Source: an uncultured Faecalicatena sp. (GTDB lineage Bacteria > Bacillota > Clostridia > Lachnospirales > Lachnospiraceae). From it: DNA of 64,000 nt. The notes beneath the pieces are model-generated. The model worked only from the letters and a program-made list of their open reading frames with translations, did not search any database and had not been told where the DNA came from. The translations under genes were made by a program, and so were the position numbers. The stretch spans positions 1-64,000 of the forward strand of contig CABTYO010000006.1 in NCBI GenBank assembly GCA_902489075.1, read 5' to 3'. This document shows, piece by piece, positions 25,506-33,724 of the stretch (positions are counted from its first letter, which is position 1; each line of letters starts with the position of its first letter).

Positions 25506-26495
25506 CTATCGACCTGTACCATAATATTCTGTCCCCTCCTCCGGTCTTTTTACCACGGAGCAGGACATCTCCCTATCCCTCTTTTTCATCATCAGCCGTT
25601 TCCCCTTACGCTGATAAAAATAGGCATGGTCACTGAGGACTTCCTCAGGTTCCACCTGCGTCTCATTGATCTCTGCAACCATTTCGTCCATCTCCTCCGG
25701 GTCTAAAGCCCTCGAATCAGGAACAATGATCACCTCATGAACACTGCTCGGAAGAATATAAAAATCCTCCCTCAGCATATCACCGATTATTTCCAGCACA
25801 TGCGGATACATCATACAGGCCGCCCCATAATTTCTGGGTGGATTTGTCAGTACATACATGACATCTCTCTTATCTCTTTTTACTTCTTCCAGAAGATTTT
25901 CAACCTCCTCATCTTCTGTAACTTCCAGCATCTGTTCGATTGCATGCTGCATCGTAAAAAATTCAGCAGGCAGAAGTTCTTTTACATTTCTGACTGATGC
26001 AAGGAACAGGTCGTCCCTGGATATCCCCCACTTTTTCATATGGTCATTACAGATCTGAATCGAAGCGGTCCCTCTCTTTCCCAGGTCCAGCAGCACGTAG
26101 AATACCATTGCCAGATCCAGCACTTCCATGTAAGGCACCTGTCTTAATAAAGCGCGGTTCTTGGAACAGTGAATCAGCTTAAATACAATCCTCTCACTGA
26201 TTTCATCATAGTTCTCGAATTTCCTGCTGTCCCAGACATCTTCCGTTCTCATGGAATTATAGAAGGTCATAATCTCACTGACCAGTCTCTCCATCGGTTC
26301 GCCTCTCAGAAACCGGACGTAAAATCCCTCCAGATAAATCGTAGGCGCTGAATTCTGCCCCTGTGTTTCAATTAAAACACCTTTCTTCTCTCTGCCATTA
26401 TTCTTAACAGCAGTATACACACTTGCTCTGATCCCCTCCTTTAACCTCTTGTTCAATTCCTTTTCAACAGCGTACAAAAAATCCTGATATCCCAT
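25506..26495 (-). CDS. DUF5688-like protein of unknown function
   Basis: 329 residues, soluble, no signal or membrane segment. It begins MGYQDFLYAVEKELNKRLKEG and continues EKKGVLIETQGQNSAPTIYLE; this pattern belongs to a Lachnospiraceae-rich uncharacterised family (DUF5688), as I recall it. Start at 26495 follows GAGAGGAG. It is a single-gene unit with a strong promoter and its own terminator. No catalytic motif is evident. Confidence 0.75.
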   Translation of the reverse strand: MGYQDFLYAVEKELNKRLKEGIRASVYTAVKNNGREKKGVLIETQGQNSAPTIYLEGFYVRFLRGEPMERLVSEIMTFYNSMRTEDVWDSRKFENYDEISERIVFKLIHCSKNRALLRQVPYMEVLDLAMVFYVLLDLGKRGTASIQICNDHMKKWGISRDDLFLASVRNVKELLPAEFFTMQHAIEQMLEVTEDEEVENLLEEVKRDKRDVMYVLTNPPRNYGAACMMYPHVLEIIGDMLREDFYILPSSVHEVIIVPDSRALDPEEMDEMVAEINETQVEPEEVLSDHAYFYQRKGKRLMMKKRDREMSCSVVKRPEEGTEYYGTGR

Positions 26496-26593
26496 AATTC
26501 TCCTCTCTATCATTGCACGCTCATCATAAAAATTGAGAAAACTGGCACGAAAACTGCCGAGATAAATTGATTTGAAACATATTATGTAAGACG

Positions 26594-26622
26594 ATTATAT
26601 CCGATTGGCTGATAAAACACAA
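26594..26622 (-). promoter_or_regulatory. Promoter of the DUF5688 gene
   Basis: TTGTGT (26617-26622), 17 bp, perfect TATAAT (26594-26599) on the minus strand, ~95 nt before the start. Confidence 0.7.
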
Positions 26623-26690
26623 TTATAATTCTATTACCTTTTTATTAAAAAAGCCTAAAAAGTAACTGGTTGAAAAGTAAACTTTAAAAC

Positions 26691-26728
26691 TAAAAAACAG
26701 AGGAAATGAAATCGCTCCATTCCCTCTG
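26691..26728 (-). terminator. efp terminator
   Basis: CAGAGGAAATG (26698-26708) pairs imperfectly with CATTCCCTCTG (26718-26728); the minus strand ends TTTTTTAG. Confidence 0.85.
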
Positions 26729-26744
26729 CTTTGTTTACATCATC

Positions 26745-27302
26745 TTATACACGTGACAGGTATTCTCCTGTTCTTGTGTCAATCTTCAATACATCTCCCT
26801 GCTCTACGAACAGTGGAACCATTACAACTGCACCTGTCTCTACTGTAGCAGGCTTTGTAGCTCCCTGAGCTGTATCTCCCTTGAATCCAGGCTCTGTCTC
26901 TGTAATAGCCAGCTCAACAAAAAGAGGCGGCTCAACTGAAAATACATTACCATTGTGTGAACAGATCTTAACGATCTCGTTCTCTTTTACAAACTTAAGT
27001 GCATCCCCTACAACTTCTGAGTTCAATGCAATCTGATCATATGTCTCCACATCCATGAAGTTATATAAATCACCATCCTGATACAGATACTGCATGTCCT
27101 TCCTGTCGATGCGGGCCTGCTCGAACTTCTCTGTAGGTCTGAAAGTCTTCTCTACAGCACCACCACTGATTATATTCTTTAACTTTGTTCTAACAAATGC
27201 TGCACCTTTTCCTGGCTTTACATGCTGGAACTCCAAAATCTGATAAATGTTTCCATCAATTTCAACGGTTAAACCGTTCTTAAAATCTCCTGCTGAAATC
27301 AT
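26745..27302 (-). CDS. efp: Elongation factor P
   Basis: 185 residues, three beta-barrel domains. EF-P relieves ribosome stalling at polyproline. The domain I loop HVKPGKGAAF carries Lys32, the position modified in many bacteria. C-terminus has the family signature ETGAVVMVPLFVEQGDVLKIDTRTGEY. GGAGG precedes the ATG. Its own promoter lies in the 92-bp gap to yqeG. Confidence 0.96.
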   Translation of the reverse strand: MISAGDFKNGLTVEIDGNIYQILEFQHVKPGKGAAFVRTKLKNIISGGAVEKTFRPTEKFEQARIDRKDMQYLYQDGDLYNFMDVETYDQIALNSEVVGDALKFVKENEIVKICSHNGNVFSVEPPLFVELAITETEPGFKGDTAQGATKPATVETGAVVMVPLFVEQGDVLKIDTRTGEYLSRV

Positions 27303-27358
27303 TATAATCCTCCTTCAATCGCGCACTTCATGCACTTACCTAATTTACACTGTTTATA

Positions 27359-27387
27359 ATTCTATAATAATTCTTTCTATTTTTCAA
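27359..27387 (-). promoter_or_regulatory. efp promoter
   Basis: TTGAAA (27382-27387), 17 bp, TAGAAT (27359-27364) on the minus strand. Confidence 0.65.
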
Positions 27388-27394
27388 CCTTTTT

Positions 27395-27907
27395 TTACTT
27401 AGATAGCCGTTTCTTTTGCTTCTTTTTATAAAAATACAACACAATCCGCTCTAAATAGCGCTTTAAAACGATCTGTATCTCTTCTTTCGGATGAATGGGC
27501 TTTACTAAAATGTTGCGTATCCCGCTCCTTTTTGCCCCCCAGACATCCGTAAACAGCTGATCACCCACAAAAATGGTGTTGCTCTGGTCCGTCCCCATGA
27601 TCTCCATCGCCTTTTTATAATTCTTCGTGGACGGCTTATGGGCATTGTAGATATAATTAGTCCGGATCTCCTCATTAAACATCTTCACACGCGGCTCCTG
27701 ATTATTAGATATCAGGCAGGAAGCAAAGCCTATCTCCTTGAGCCGTACAAACAATTTCTTTGCCCGCTCATCCGCAGGTGCACCATGGGGCACGAGTGTA
27801 TTGTCGATATCAAATATAACCCCCCGATACCCTTCCTCATATAATTTTTCAAATGGGATGACATATGTAGACATCTTATAGTCATCCGGGAAAAATCGAT
27901 CAAACAT
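27395..27907 (-). CDS. yqeG: YqeG-family HAD phosphatase
   Basis: 170 residues of the HAD IIIA group. Motif I is FDIDNTLVPHG, motif II LISNN, and motif III/IV is VGDQLFTDVWGAKRSG. The family resembles PGP phosphatases and is found in most Firmicutes; the physiological substrate in this organism is not proven. ATG overlaps the upstream stop by one base, so it is coupled to the shikimate kinase fusion. Confidence 0.88.
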   Translation of the reverse strand: MFDRFFPDDYKMSTYVIPFEKLYEEGYRGVIFDIDNTLVPHGAPADERAKKLFVRLKEIGFASCLISNNQEPRVKMFNEEIRTNYIYNAHKPSTKNYKKAMEIMGTDQSNTIFVGDQLFTDVWGAKRSGIRNILVKPIHPKEEIQIVLKRYLERIVLYFYKKKQKKRLSK

Positions 27908-28692
27908 TATTCTGCATCCATCTCCATTAATTTAGAAATCAATTCCTCACAGACCTGTAATACCGTCTTATTATCCGTCTGGATCACAATATCTGCAGCA
28001 GCCTCATACTTCTCGCGGCGCTTCTCCATCAGCTCCGCAATATATTCCACGTTATTATTCCCATTCAATACAGGTCTGTCATCACTGTCCTTCACACGCT
28101 CATATACGGTGTGAGGGCTCGCTGTCAGAAGTACAACCCGGCCATTCTTCTTCATCTCGGCCACATTCTCCTCCCGCAGGGCAGCACCGCCTCCGCAGGA
28201 AATAATCGTATTCTTCCTGGACTGCAGCTCAATCAAAAGCTTAATCTCCAGCTCTCTGAAATATTCTTCTCCATATGTTGCAAAAATATCCGGAATACTC
28301 ATCTCTTCCCGATTTGAAATCTCCTGATCCATCTCCACAATATTCATTGCAAACATGGTACTGAGATAATCGGAAACCGTCGACTTGCCCGCTCCCATGA
28401 AACCGATCAGCACAATGTTATAAGAAAACAGCTTTCTTGCCTGGATGCGCTTGCTGTTGCGTACAATCCTGCGGAATACATCATGGATCTCTTCCTGATA
28501 CTTATTCCCTTCAAGCTTCTCTTTCAGCCTGCGTTCCTGCTTCTCCTCCTGAGCCGGCTGCAGAATTGGCATCCCATACTCTTCTTTGTATGCCATGATT
28601 TTCTCTATGATCGCATTCCGTTCTACCAGCGCATCAATGATCTTATCGTCGCAAAGCGCAAGCTGTTCGCGGTACATCTCTAAATCATTCAT
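27907..28692 (-). CDS. aroK: Chorismate mutase-shikimate kinase fusion
   Basis: 261 residues. N-terminal ~90: AroQ-type chorismate mutase helices (MNDLEMYREQLALCDDKIID, ERNAIIEKIMAYKEEYGMPI, FRRIVRNSKRIQARKL). C-terminal: shikimate kinase with P-loop GFMGAGKST, shikimate-site Asp in EMDQEI, FRELE, SCGGGAALR and lid RPVLNG. It joins two steps of aromatic amino acid synthesis on either side of EPSP synthase. I take the ATG at 28690-28692 since AroQ homology starts there; an upstream ATG at 28731 is less likely. Confidence 0.9.
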   Translation of the reverse strand: MNDLEMYREQLALCDDKIIDALVERNAIIEKIMAYKEEYGMPILQPAQEEKQERRLKEKLEGNKYQEEIHDVFRRIVRNSKRIQARKLFSYNIVLIGFMGAGKSTVSDYLSTMFAMNIVEMDQEISNREEMSIPDIFATYGEEYFRELEIKLLIELQSRKNTIISCGGGAALREENVAEMKKNGRVVLLTASPHTVYERVKDSDDRPVLNGNNNVEYIAELMEKRREKYEAAADIVIQTDNKTVLQVCEELISKLMEMDAE

Positions 28693-28785
28693 CGTCCTTT
28701 GTCCACCTTTTATCCTAAATAAATACACCATATTATATCAATTTTCTACAGTGATAGCAAGGAAAAACTCCGGATCATCTTCTGC

Positions 28786-29484
28786 TTATTTCTTTTTCTC
28801 TTCACTTCTTGCAATCGCAGCCTTTACGTCGCCTTTAAAAAGTTCCCAGGCATCTTCATGGTCTACAAAATACTTTGGGCAGATCTTTCCGGTAACATCA
28901 TAATGACGGATCACATCCTCCTCATCCAGCCCAAACTTTTTACACAGCCAGGCTGTGAGCTGCACTACAGACTTATAAGTCTCATCTGTAAACTTTCCAG
29001 TCTCATCCGGGTGACAGCACTCAATCGACACCGTATCATGGTTCCTGCTGTTCGAAGCATAGGCCAGCTCCCAGGTTGGCACACATTGTATAATCTCTCC
29101 ATCCAGACCTACCACAAAATGACTGCTTACAGAAGTCTCATGGCTGTCTTTGAGTCCCTCAAAATAATCCCTGTTATTCTGCGCGGTGCTGCCCGGATTC
29201 GCCGTGTAATGAATCACAATACCCGTAATCGGATCCGACTCAATCCCCGGCCTGGAGTATTCATTCACATCCAGAAGCTGAACATCGATCTCTGGCTCTG
29301 AGGCATCCACCTTCACTCCTGTATTCTTTTTACTTTTATTCCGGTCCGCTGCACAGGAATAAATCCCAAGAGCAATTGTCAGTATTACCAGGAGCAGAAT
29401 TCCTCCATATATCACTTTTGATTTCTTATCCATTCTTATGTGCCTTAACCAATTGGCATATTTTCTTCTGCGTCTCCTCTTCAT
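28786..29484 (-). CDS. N-acetylmuramoyl-L-alanine amidase, membrane anchored
   Basis: 232 residues. A very basic start (MKRRRRRKYANWLRHIR) leads to one membrane helix (VIYGGILLLVILTIALGIYS). The exposed Amidase_2 (PGRP-like) domain follows, with zinc ligands in IHYTANPGS and RHYDVTGKICP. It cleaves stem peptides from glycan strands. Ribosome site GGTGAGG precedes the ATG by eight bases. Confidence 0.9.
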   Translation of the reverse strand: MKRRRRRKYANWLRHIRMDKKSKVIYGGILLLVILTIALGIYSCAADRNKSKKNTGVKVDASEPEIDVQLLDVNEYSRPGIESDPITGIVIHYTANPGSTAQNNRDYFEGLKDSHETSVSSHFVVGLDGEIIQCVPTWELAYASNSRNHDTVSIECCHPDETGKFTDETYKSVVQLTAWLCKKFGLDEEDVIRHYDVTGKICPKYFVDHEDAWELFKGDVKAAIARSEEKKK

Positions 29485-29606
29485 TCGTAAAACCTCACCT
29501 TTTTATCTTTTATTATTCTAGCATAAAAAGTGAAGGGAAAGTTGAAAAATTCATGATATATTTATTAATTTTAAATACGTTTCCCCCTATCTCTGTATCA
29601 ACACAT

Positions 29607-29631
29607 AGAAAGAGGAAGGCTTCCGCCTTCC
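29607..29631 (-). terminator. Weak terminator of the asparaginase operon
   Basis: GGAAGGC-TTCC-GCCTTCC (29614-29631) followed on the minus strand by the pyrimidine tract TCTTTCT. Confidence 0.5.
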
Positions 29632-29642
29632 TTTTACTCCTT

Positions 29643-30650
29643 CTATTCCTTTACTCCTGTATGTCTGAAACAATTTATATCTTCCTGAATAGGGCGATAG
29701 AATATTTCTTTAATCTCCGTGAAATCATCTGTCATTCCCGCAATCCACATAAGTTTTGTTATGACTGATTCCAAGGTCATATCAAATCCCTGTAATACTT
29801 GAAATTTTTCTACCATAGCTTTACCAACAGTATATACTTCCAGATCACTTCCATCATACATGACCTGTGTAGTTACAGCCATAATAATCCCTTTATCATA
29901 CCATTTCTGAAAAAGCGGCATAAATGATACAGGTATTCCCGCGGCTCCATATCCTTCCATCACAACTACTCTAAAATGCTCTTCCACAAATTTATAATGC
30001 TCTGGCTGGATTCCAGGATAAAATTTAAGAAGAAAAATACTTTCCTCTAATTTATCGCTAAACTTCACAGTTTCATTTGTGGACAGTGGCTTATAATATC
30101 GAAAGACAATTCCCTCTCTAATTATAGCAGCATCGGGATAGTTCATACTTTCAAATGCTTTAAACGCTTTACTTCTTACCTTTTTTACATGATTACCCAG
30201 CATAGCTTTTCCGTCAAACACAACATATACGCCGGGCATCTCACTCTCTGCCGCAAATATACAGCTGTCATGCAAATTACGAACTGCATCTGTAACCCGA
30301 TAATCTATCGGATACTGCGAACCTGTAACTACTATTGTCTTCCTGCTGTTTTGAATCATATAGGAAAGTGCAGATGACGTATATGCCAATGTATCTGTGC
30401 CATGAACCACAACAAATCCGTCATACTTTTCATAATTCTCTTTAATCGCCTGTACAATCATGTACCAGTGATCTGGCCGGATATCACTGCTTTCTATATT
30501 AAAAATCTGCTGAACCACTATCCTGTATTTTCCTGATATTTCAGGTATAAAATCCAGCAGCTCACCACCCCCAATCTCCGGCTCCAACCCTCGTCCCTTA
30601 TCCTGAGATACAATTGTGCCCCCTGTAGCAATCAAAAGTATTCTTTTCAT
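29643..30650 (-). CDS. ansA: L-asparaginase, type I
   Basis: 335 residues. Hydrolyses asparagine to aspartate and ammonia; no signal peptide, so cytoplasmic. First catalytic Thr in IATGGTIVSQ, second in VVHGTDTLAYTSSAL, with DIRPD substrate loop. The ATG overlaps the symporter stop by 4 bp. Third gene of the ureohydrolase-symporter-asparaginase operon. Confidence 0.93.
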   Translation of the reverse strand: MKRILLIATGGTIVSQDKGRGLEPEIGGGELLDFIPEISGKYRIVVQQIFNIESSDIRPDHWYMIVQAIKENYEKYDGFVVVHGTDTLAYTSSALSYMIQNSRKTIVVTGSQYPIDYRVTDAVRNLHDSCIFAAESEMPGVYVVFDGKAMLGNHVKKVRSKAFKAFESMNYPDAAIIREGIVFRYYKPLSTNETVKFSDKLEESIFLLKFYPGIQPEHYKFVEEHFRVVVMEGYGAAGIPVSFMPLFQKWYDKGIIMAVTTQVMYDGSDLEVYTVGKAMVEKFQVLQGFDMTLESVITKLMWIAGMTDDFTEIKEIFYRPIQEDINCFRHTGVKE

Positions 30651-32059
30651 ATTGACCTCTCTCCCTTTTTATGCCAGCACTCTGCTGCTTCCAGCCCTTC
30701 TATTCCATCAGATACAAAAACAGGGTCTTTTCCTTCCTTCTTCTGCTTCTGATAATCGTCTGCGGCCTTCATCGCTTTACCGCCCAGGAAAACTAAAGAT
30801 ACCATATTAATACATACAATGACTGCACAGAACAAATCAGCGATATTCCACATCAAATCAACTCCCGTTATCCCCCCCAGAAAGATTGCAGCAACAAAAA
30901 TACTTCGATATACATTGCGTCCCTTCATTCCTTTTGTAAGAAAAGCAAGACAGGATTCACCACAATAATAATTCGACATAATTGACGTAAAACAAAACAT
31001 AAAAATGCATAATGAAAGTACAATTCCTGCCCACTCACCTAAAGATGAGGTAAACGCCAACTGGGAAAGTTCAATCCCTACAAGCTGGCTTTCTCCATAG
31101 ACTCCTGAAAGTATGATAACAAAAGCTGTTAAAGTACATACTACGATCGTATCAATAAAAACAGAAAAAATTCCTAGCACACCTTGTTTTACCGGATGTG
31201 AAACCTCTGCAGCCGCTCCTGCCGTAGGCGCATCCCCCTGCCCTGCCCCATTAGAAAAAACGCCTCGCTTCAGCCCCTGATAAATAACAGTTCCCAGAGC
31301 AGCTCCTCCTACCGCATTCATATGAAAAGCCTGTGAAAATATAAGTGCAATCATAGATGGCACTTTCTGTATATTGAACACTAAAACTGCCAATGCCAGG
31401 ACAAAATAGATAAGGGTCATCAATGGTACTCCACGTTCTGCAACTTTTGCAATGCGCTTTACCCCTCCAAATATGATCAGTGCAATTAAAACAGCAACTA
31501 CAATTGCCGTGGCTATCTTTGGCATTCCCATAGCCTGACCAACTGAAAGTGAGATCGTATTCGCTTGTAACGCTGCTAATGCGAACCCAAGGGAAATTAT
31601 CATACTAACAGCATATATAACTCCAAGCCAGCGTTTGCCGAGTCCTTTTTCCATATAGTAGGAGGGACCACCCCGGAACACTTCCCCTTCTCGTATTTTA
31701 TACATCTGTGATAATGTATTTTCCAAAAAGGAAGTAACCATTCCTAAAACTGCAATCAGCCACATCCAGAATACCGCTCCCGGTCCCCCTACTACAATCG
31801 CCATCGCTACTCCTGCCACATTGCCTGTCCCAATACATCCTCCCAGAGTGATGCACAGCGCCTGAAAACCGGACACCCCCTTTTTATCAACACCCTTTCC
31901 AGCATGATTTTTAACTAAACGTAATGCTTCCGGGAAAAGACGGATCTGTATAAACTTTGTCCTGAAGCCATAATAGATACCTAAAAATACTGCGAGTATC
32001 AAAACCAGATTCCATACACCGCCACCTAAATCCAATATCAGATTATTCATTTTCTCCAT
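30647..32059 (-). CDS. AGCS-family sodium:alanine/glycine symporter
   Basis: About 470 residues and ~10-11 membrane helices. AGCS signatures: GGCIGTGNVAGVAMAIVVGGPGAVFWMW and FSNGAGQGDAPTAGAAAEVSHPVKQG (GxGxAP region). The ATG at 32059 has AGGAAGG nine bases upstream, better placed than the GTG at 32068. Between ureohydrolase and asparaginase it probably imports an amino acid they use; the specific substrate is inferred. A second, distinct AGCS gene lies at 59415-60746. Confidence 0.92.
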   Translation of the reverse strand: MEKMNNLILDLGGGVWNLVLILAVFLGIYYGFRTKFIQIRLFPEALRLVKNHAGKGVDKKGVSGFQALCITLGGCIGTGNVAGVAMAIVVGGPGAVFWMWLIAVLGMVTSFLENTLSQMYKIREGEVFRGGPSYYMEKGLGKRWLGVIYAVSMIISLGFALAALQANTISLSVGQAMGMPKIATAIVVAVLIALIIFGGVKRIAKVAERGVPLMTLIYFVLALAVLVFNIQKVPSMIALIFSQAFHMNAVGGAALGTVIYQGLKRGVFSNGAGQGDAPTAGAAAEVSHPVKQGVLGIFSVFIDTIVVCTLTAFVIILSGVYGESQLVGIELSQLAFTSSLGEWAGIVLSLCIFMFCFTSIMSNYYCGESCLAFLTKGMKGRNVYRSIFVAAIFLGGITGVDLMWNIADLFCAVIVCINMVSLVFLGGKAMKAADDYQKQKKEGKDPVFVSDGIEGLEAAECWHKKGERSI

Positions 32060-32093
32060 CGACTTCACCCTTCCTTTGTATACATCCTATTTT

Positions 32094-33032
32094 CTAATTC
32101 CTCTTGTTCTTCATAATCTGTCCCATCAGGTTCAGCATTGTCATAGCTGCAACCCGTGGCGTAATCCCTGCCGGATCATACTGTGGTGCCACTTCTACAA
32201 GATCAAAACCAACAATCTCTCCCATCTTACAAATCCCCGCAAGCATCTCTGCTACTTCATCATAATATAAACCGCCTGGTGAAGGGGACCCTACTCCCGG
32301 AGCAATTGAAATATCATATCCGTCAATATCAATTGAGATAAAGTATTTTTCCGCCTTTGGTATTTTCTTTAGCACTCCCTCTGCGCCAATCTTATGTACC
32401 TCCTTTGCCGATACAAGAATGCTCCCATATGCCATGGCATCTTCAAAATCTGATCTTTTACTGGATCCCAATCCTCGAAGCCCAATCTGTATCATCTGTC
32501 CTATATGATCCATTTCAGAAAGCCTTCTCATAGGACTTCCATTTCCATAATACTGTGGTCCCACATGATCCGTCCAATCCAAATGTGCATCAAAATGTAT
32601 AATACAAACTTCACTATTCAGGCAGGATAATGCGCGTCCAATTGGAATTGTAATAGAATGATCTCCTCCCATAATTGCCGGTACTGCACCTTTTTTCAAT
32701 ATTCTCTGAACCGTGTCTTCAATACTTTGAAAAGAATATTCAATATCTCCATGCAGAACATCTACATCACCACAGTCTGCAATTTTAATAGGTGCTGCCA
32801 GAAGCTGTTCCTGATTTTCCGGATCATAAAATCCCGCATCCCCTCTCGCATAGTGTGTAGAAACCTCTCTGATCCTTCTGGGACCAAGTCTTGTACCGGA
32901 CAAAAAGCCGACCCCCAGGTCATATGGTACCCCCAGCACCGCTATATCCGCATCTAATTCTTCTAAGTCCGTACAGATTGGATATTTTGCAAATGAACAG
33001 ATTCCAGTGATTGGTAAGTTTAATTTTCCCAT
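32094..33032 (-). CDS. Agmatinase/arginase-family ureohydrolase
   Basis: 312 residues. All manganese ligands are present: GGDHS (His), FDAHLDW (Asp, His, Asp) and SIDIDGYD (two Asp). The substrate loop IDIDGYDISIAPGVGSPSPGG differs from the usual IDIDVLDPAFAPGTGTPEPGG of agmatinases, so it may act on another guanidino compound (guanidinobutyrate-type). GGAGG precedes the ATG. First gene of the operon, divergent from an Lrp regulator. Confidence 0.88.
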   Translation of the reverse strand: MGKLNLPITGICSFAKYPICTDLEELDADIAVLGVPYDLGVGFLSGTRLGPRRIREVSTHYARGDAGFYDPENQEQLLAAPIKIADCGDVDVLHGDIEYSFQSIEDTVQRILKKGAVPAIMGGDHSITIPIGRALSCLNSEVCIIHFDAHLDWTDHVGPQYYGNGSPMRRLSEMDHIGQMIQIGLRGLGSSKRSDFEDAMAYGSILVSAKEVHKIGAEGVLKKIPKAEKYFISIDIDGYDISIAPGVGSPSPGGLYYDEVAEMLAGICKMGEIVGFDLVEVAPQYDPAGITPRVAAMTMLNLMGQIMKNKRN

Positions 33033-33170
33033 ATTTCTTCCTCCTTTTTATGTATTTAATATACAATTTTATGATTCTTTGGTATATAATTAAAAATAGC
33101 AAATAAAAAGAAAAAGGAAAAAAAGAAAGAAAAAACATATCGAAAACTTTTTATTTTAAGGAGCTGCCAC

Positions 33171-33614
33171 ATGGACCGAACAGATTATCAGATTTTAAAA
33201 ATATTACAGCAAAATGCAAGAACAACAATTAAACAAATCAGCATTGAAGTAAACCTTTCTCCTCCCTCTGTCACCGAACGTATTCACCGTTTGGAAGAAT
33301 CCGGGGTTATATTAGGCTATCATGCCCGTGTAAACCCACTCAAACTTTCAAAAAACTTAATTGCGTTTATTGGAGTAGATGTGGTTCCAGAACGTTATAC
33401 AAGCTTTACTTCCTTCTGCAACACCTGTCCTTTCATTTTGGAACATCATCGAGTAATAGGAGTCCACAATGCCATGCTTTTGACAGCACTCCACAATACT
33501 GCTGAGCTGGAATCTCTGATTGACAGTCTGAAACGATATGGGACAACAAGTTCCTCCATAATCCTTTCTACTGTCTTTGACCATAAATCTCTCAATGATA
33601 CTGATTTACCTTAG
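33171..33614 (+). CDS. Lrp/AsnC-family transcriptional regulator
   Basis: 147 residues: N-terminal helix-turn-helix (DYQILKILQQNARTTIKQIS, VNLSPPSVTERIHRLEESGVI) and a C-terminal RAM-type effector domain. Divergent from the ureohydrolase operon across a 138-bp AT-rich gap, so it is the likely local regulator, responding to an amino acid. Ribosome site AAGGAG is seven bases before ATG. Confidence 0.93.
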   Translation: MDRTDYQILKILQQNARTTIKQISIEVNLSPPSVTERIHRLEESGVILGYHARVNPLKLSKNLIAFIGVDVVPERYTSFTSFCNTCPFILEHHRVIGVHNAMLLTALHNTAELESLIDSLKRYGTTSSSIILSTVFDHKSLNDTDLP

Positions 33615-33674
33615 GGAGCGATCAGCAGCACTGAATAAAACGCAAAAATATTTTTATCCTGCCATTATGCAAAT

Positions 33675-33722
33675 AAAAAATACCAGAAATGTGCTTTTAA
33701 ATTTCACATTCCTGGTATTTTT
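33675..33722. terminator. Bidirectional terminator between lrp and guaB
   Basis: AAAAAATACCAGAAATGTG pairs with CACATTCCTGGTATTTTT; A and T runs on both sides. Confidence 0.9.
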
Positions 33723-33724
33723 AC

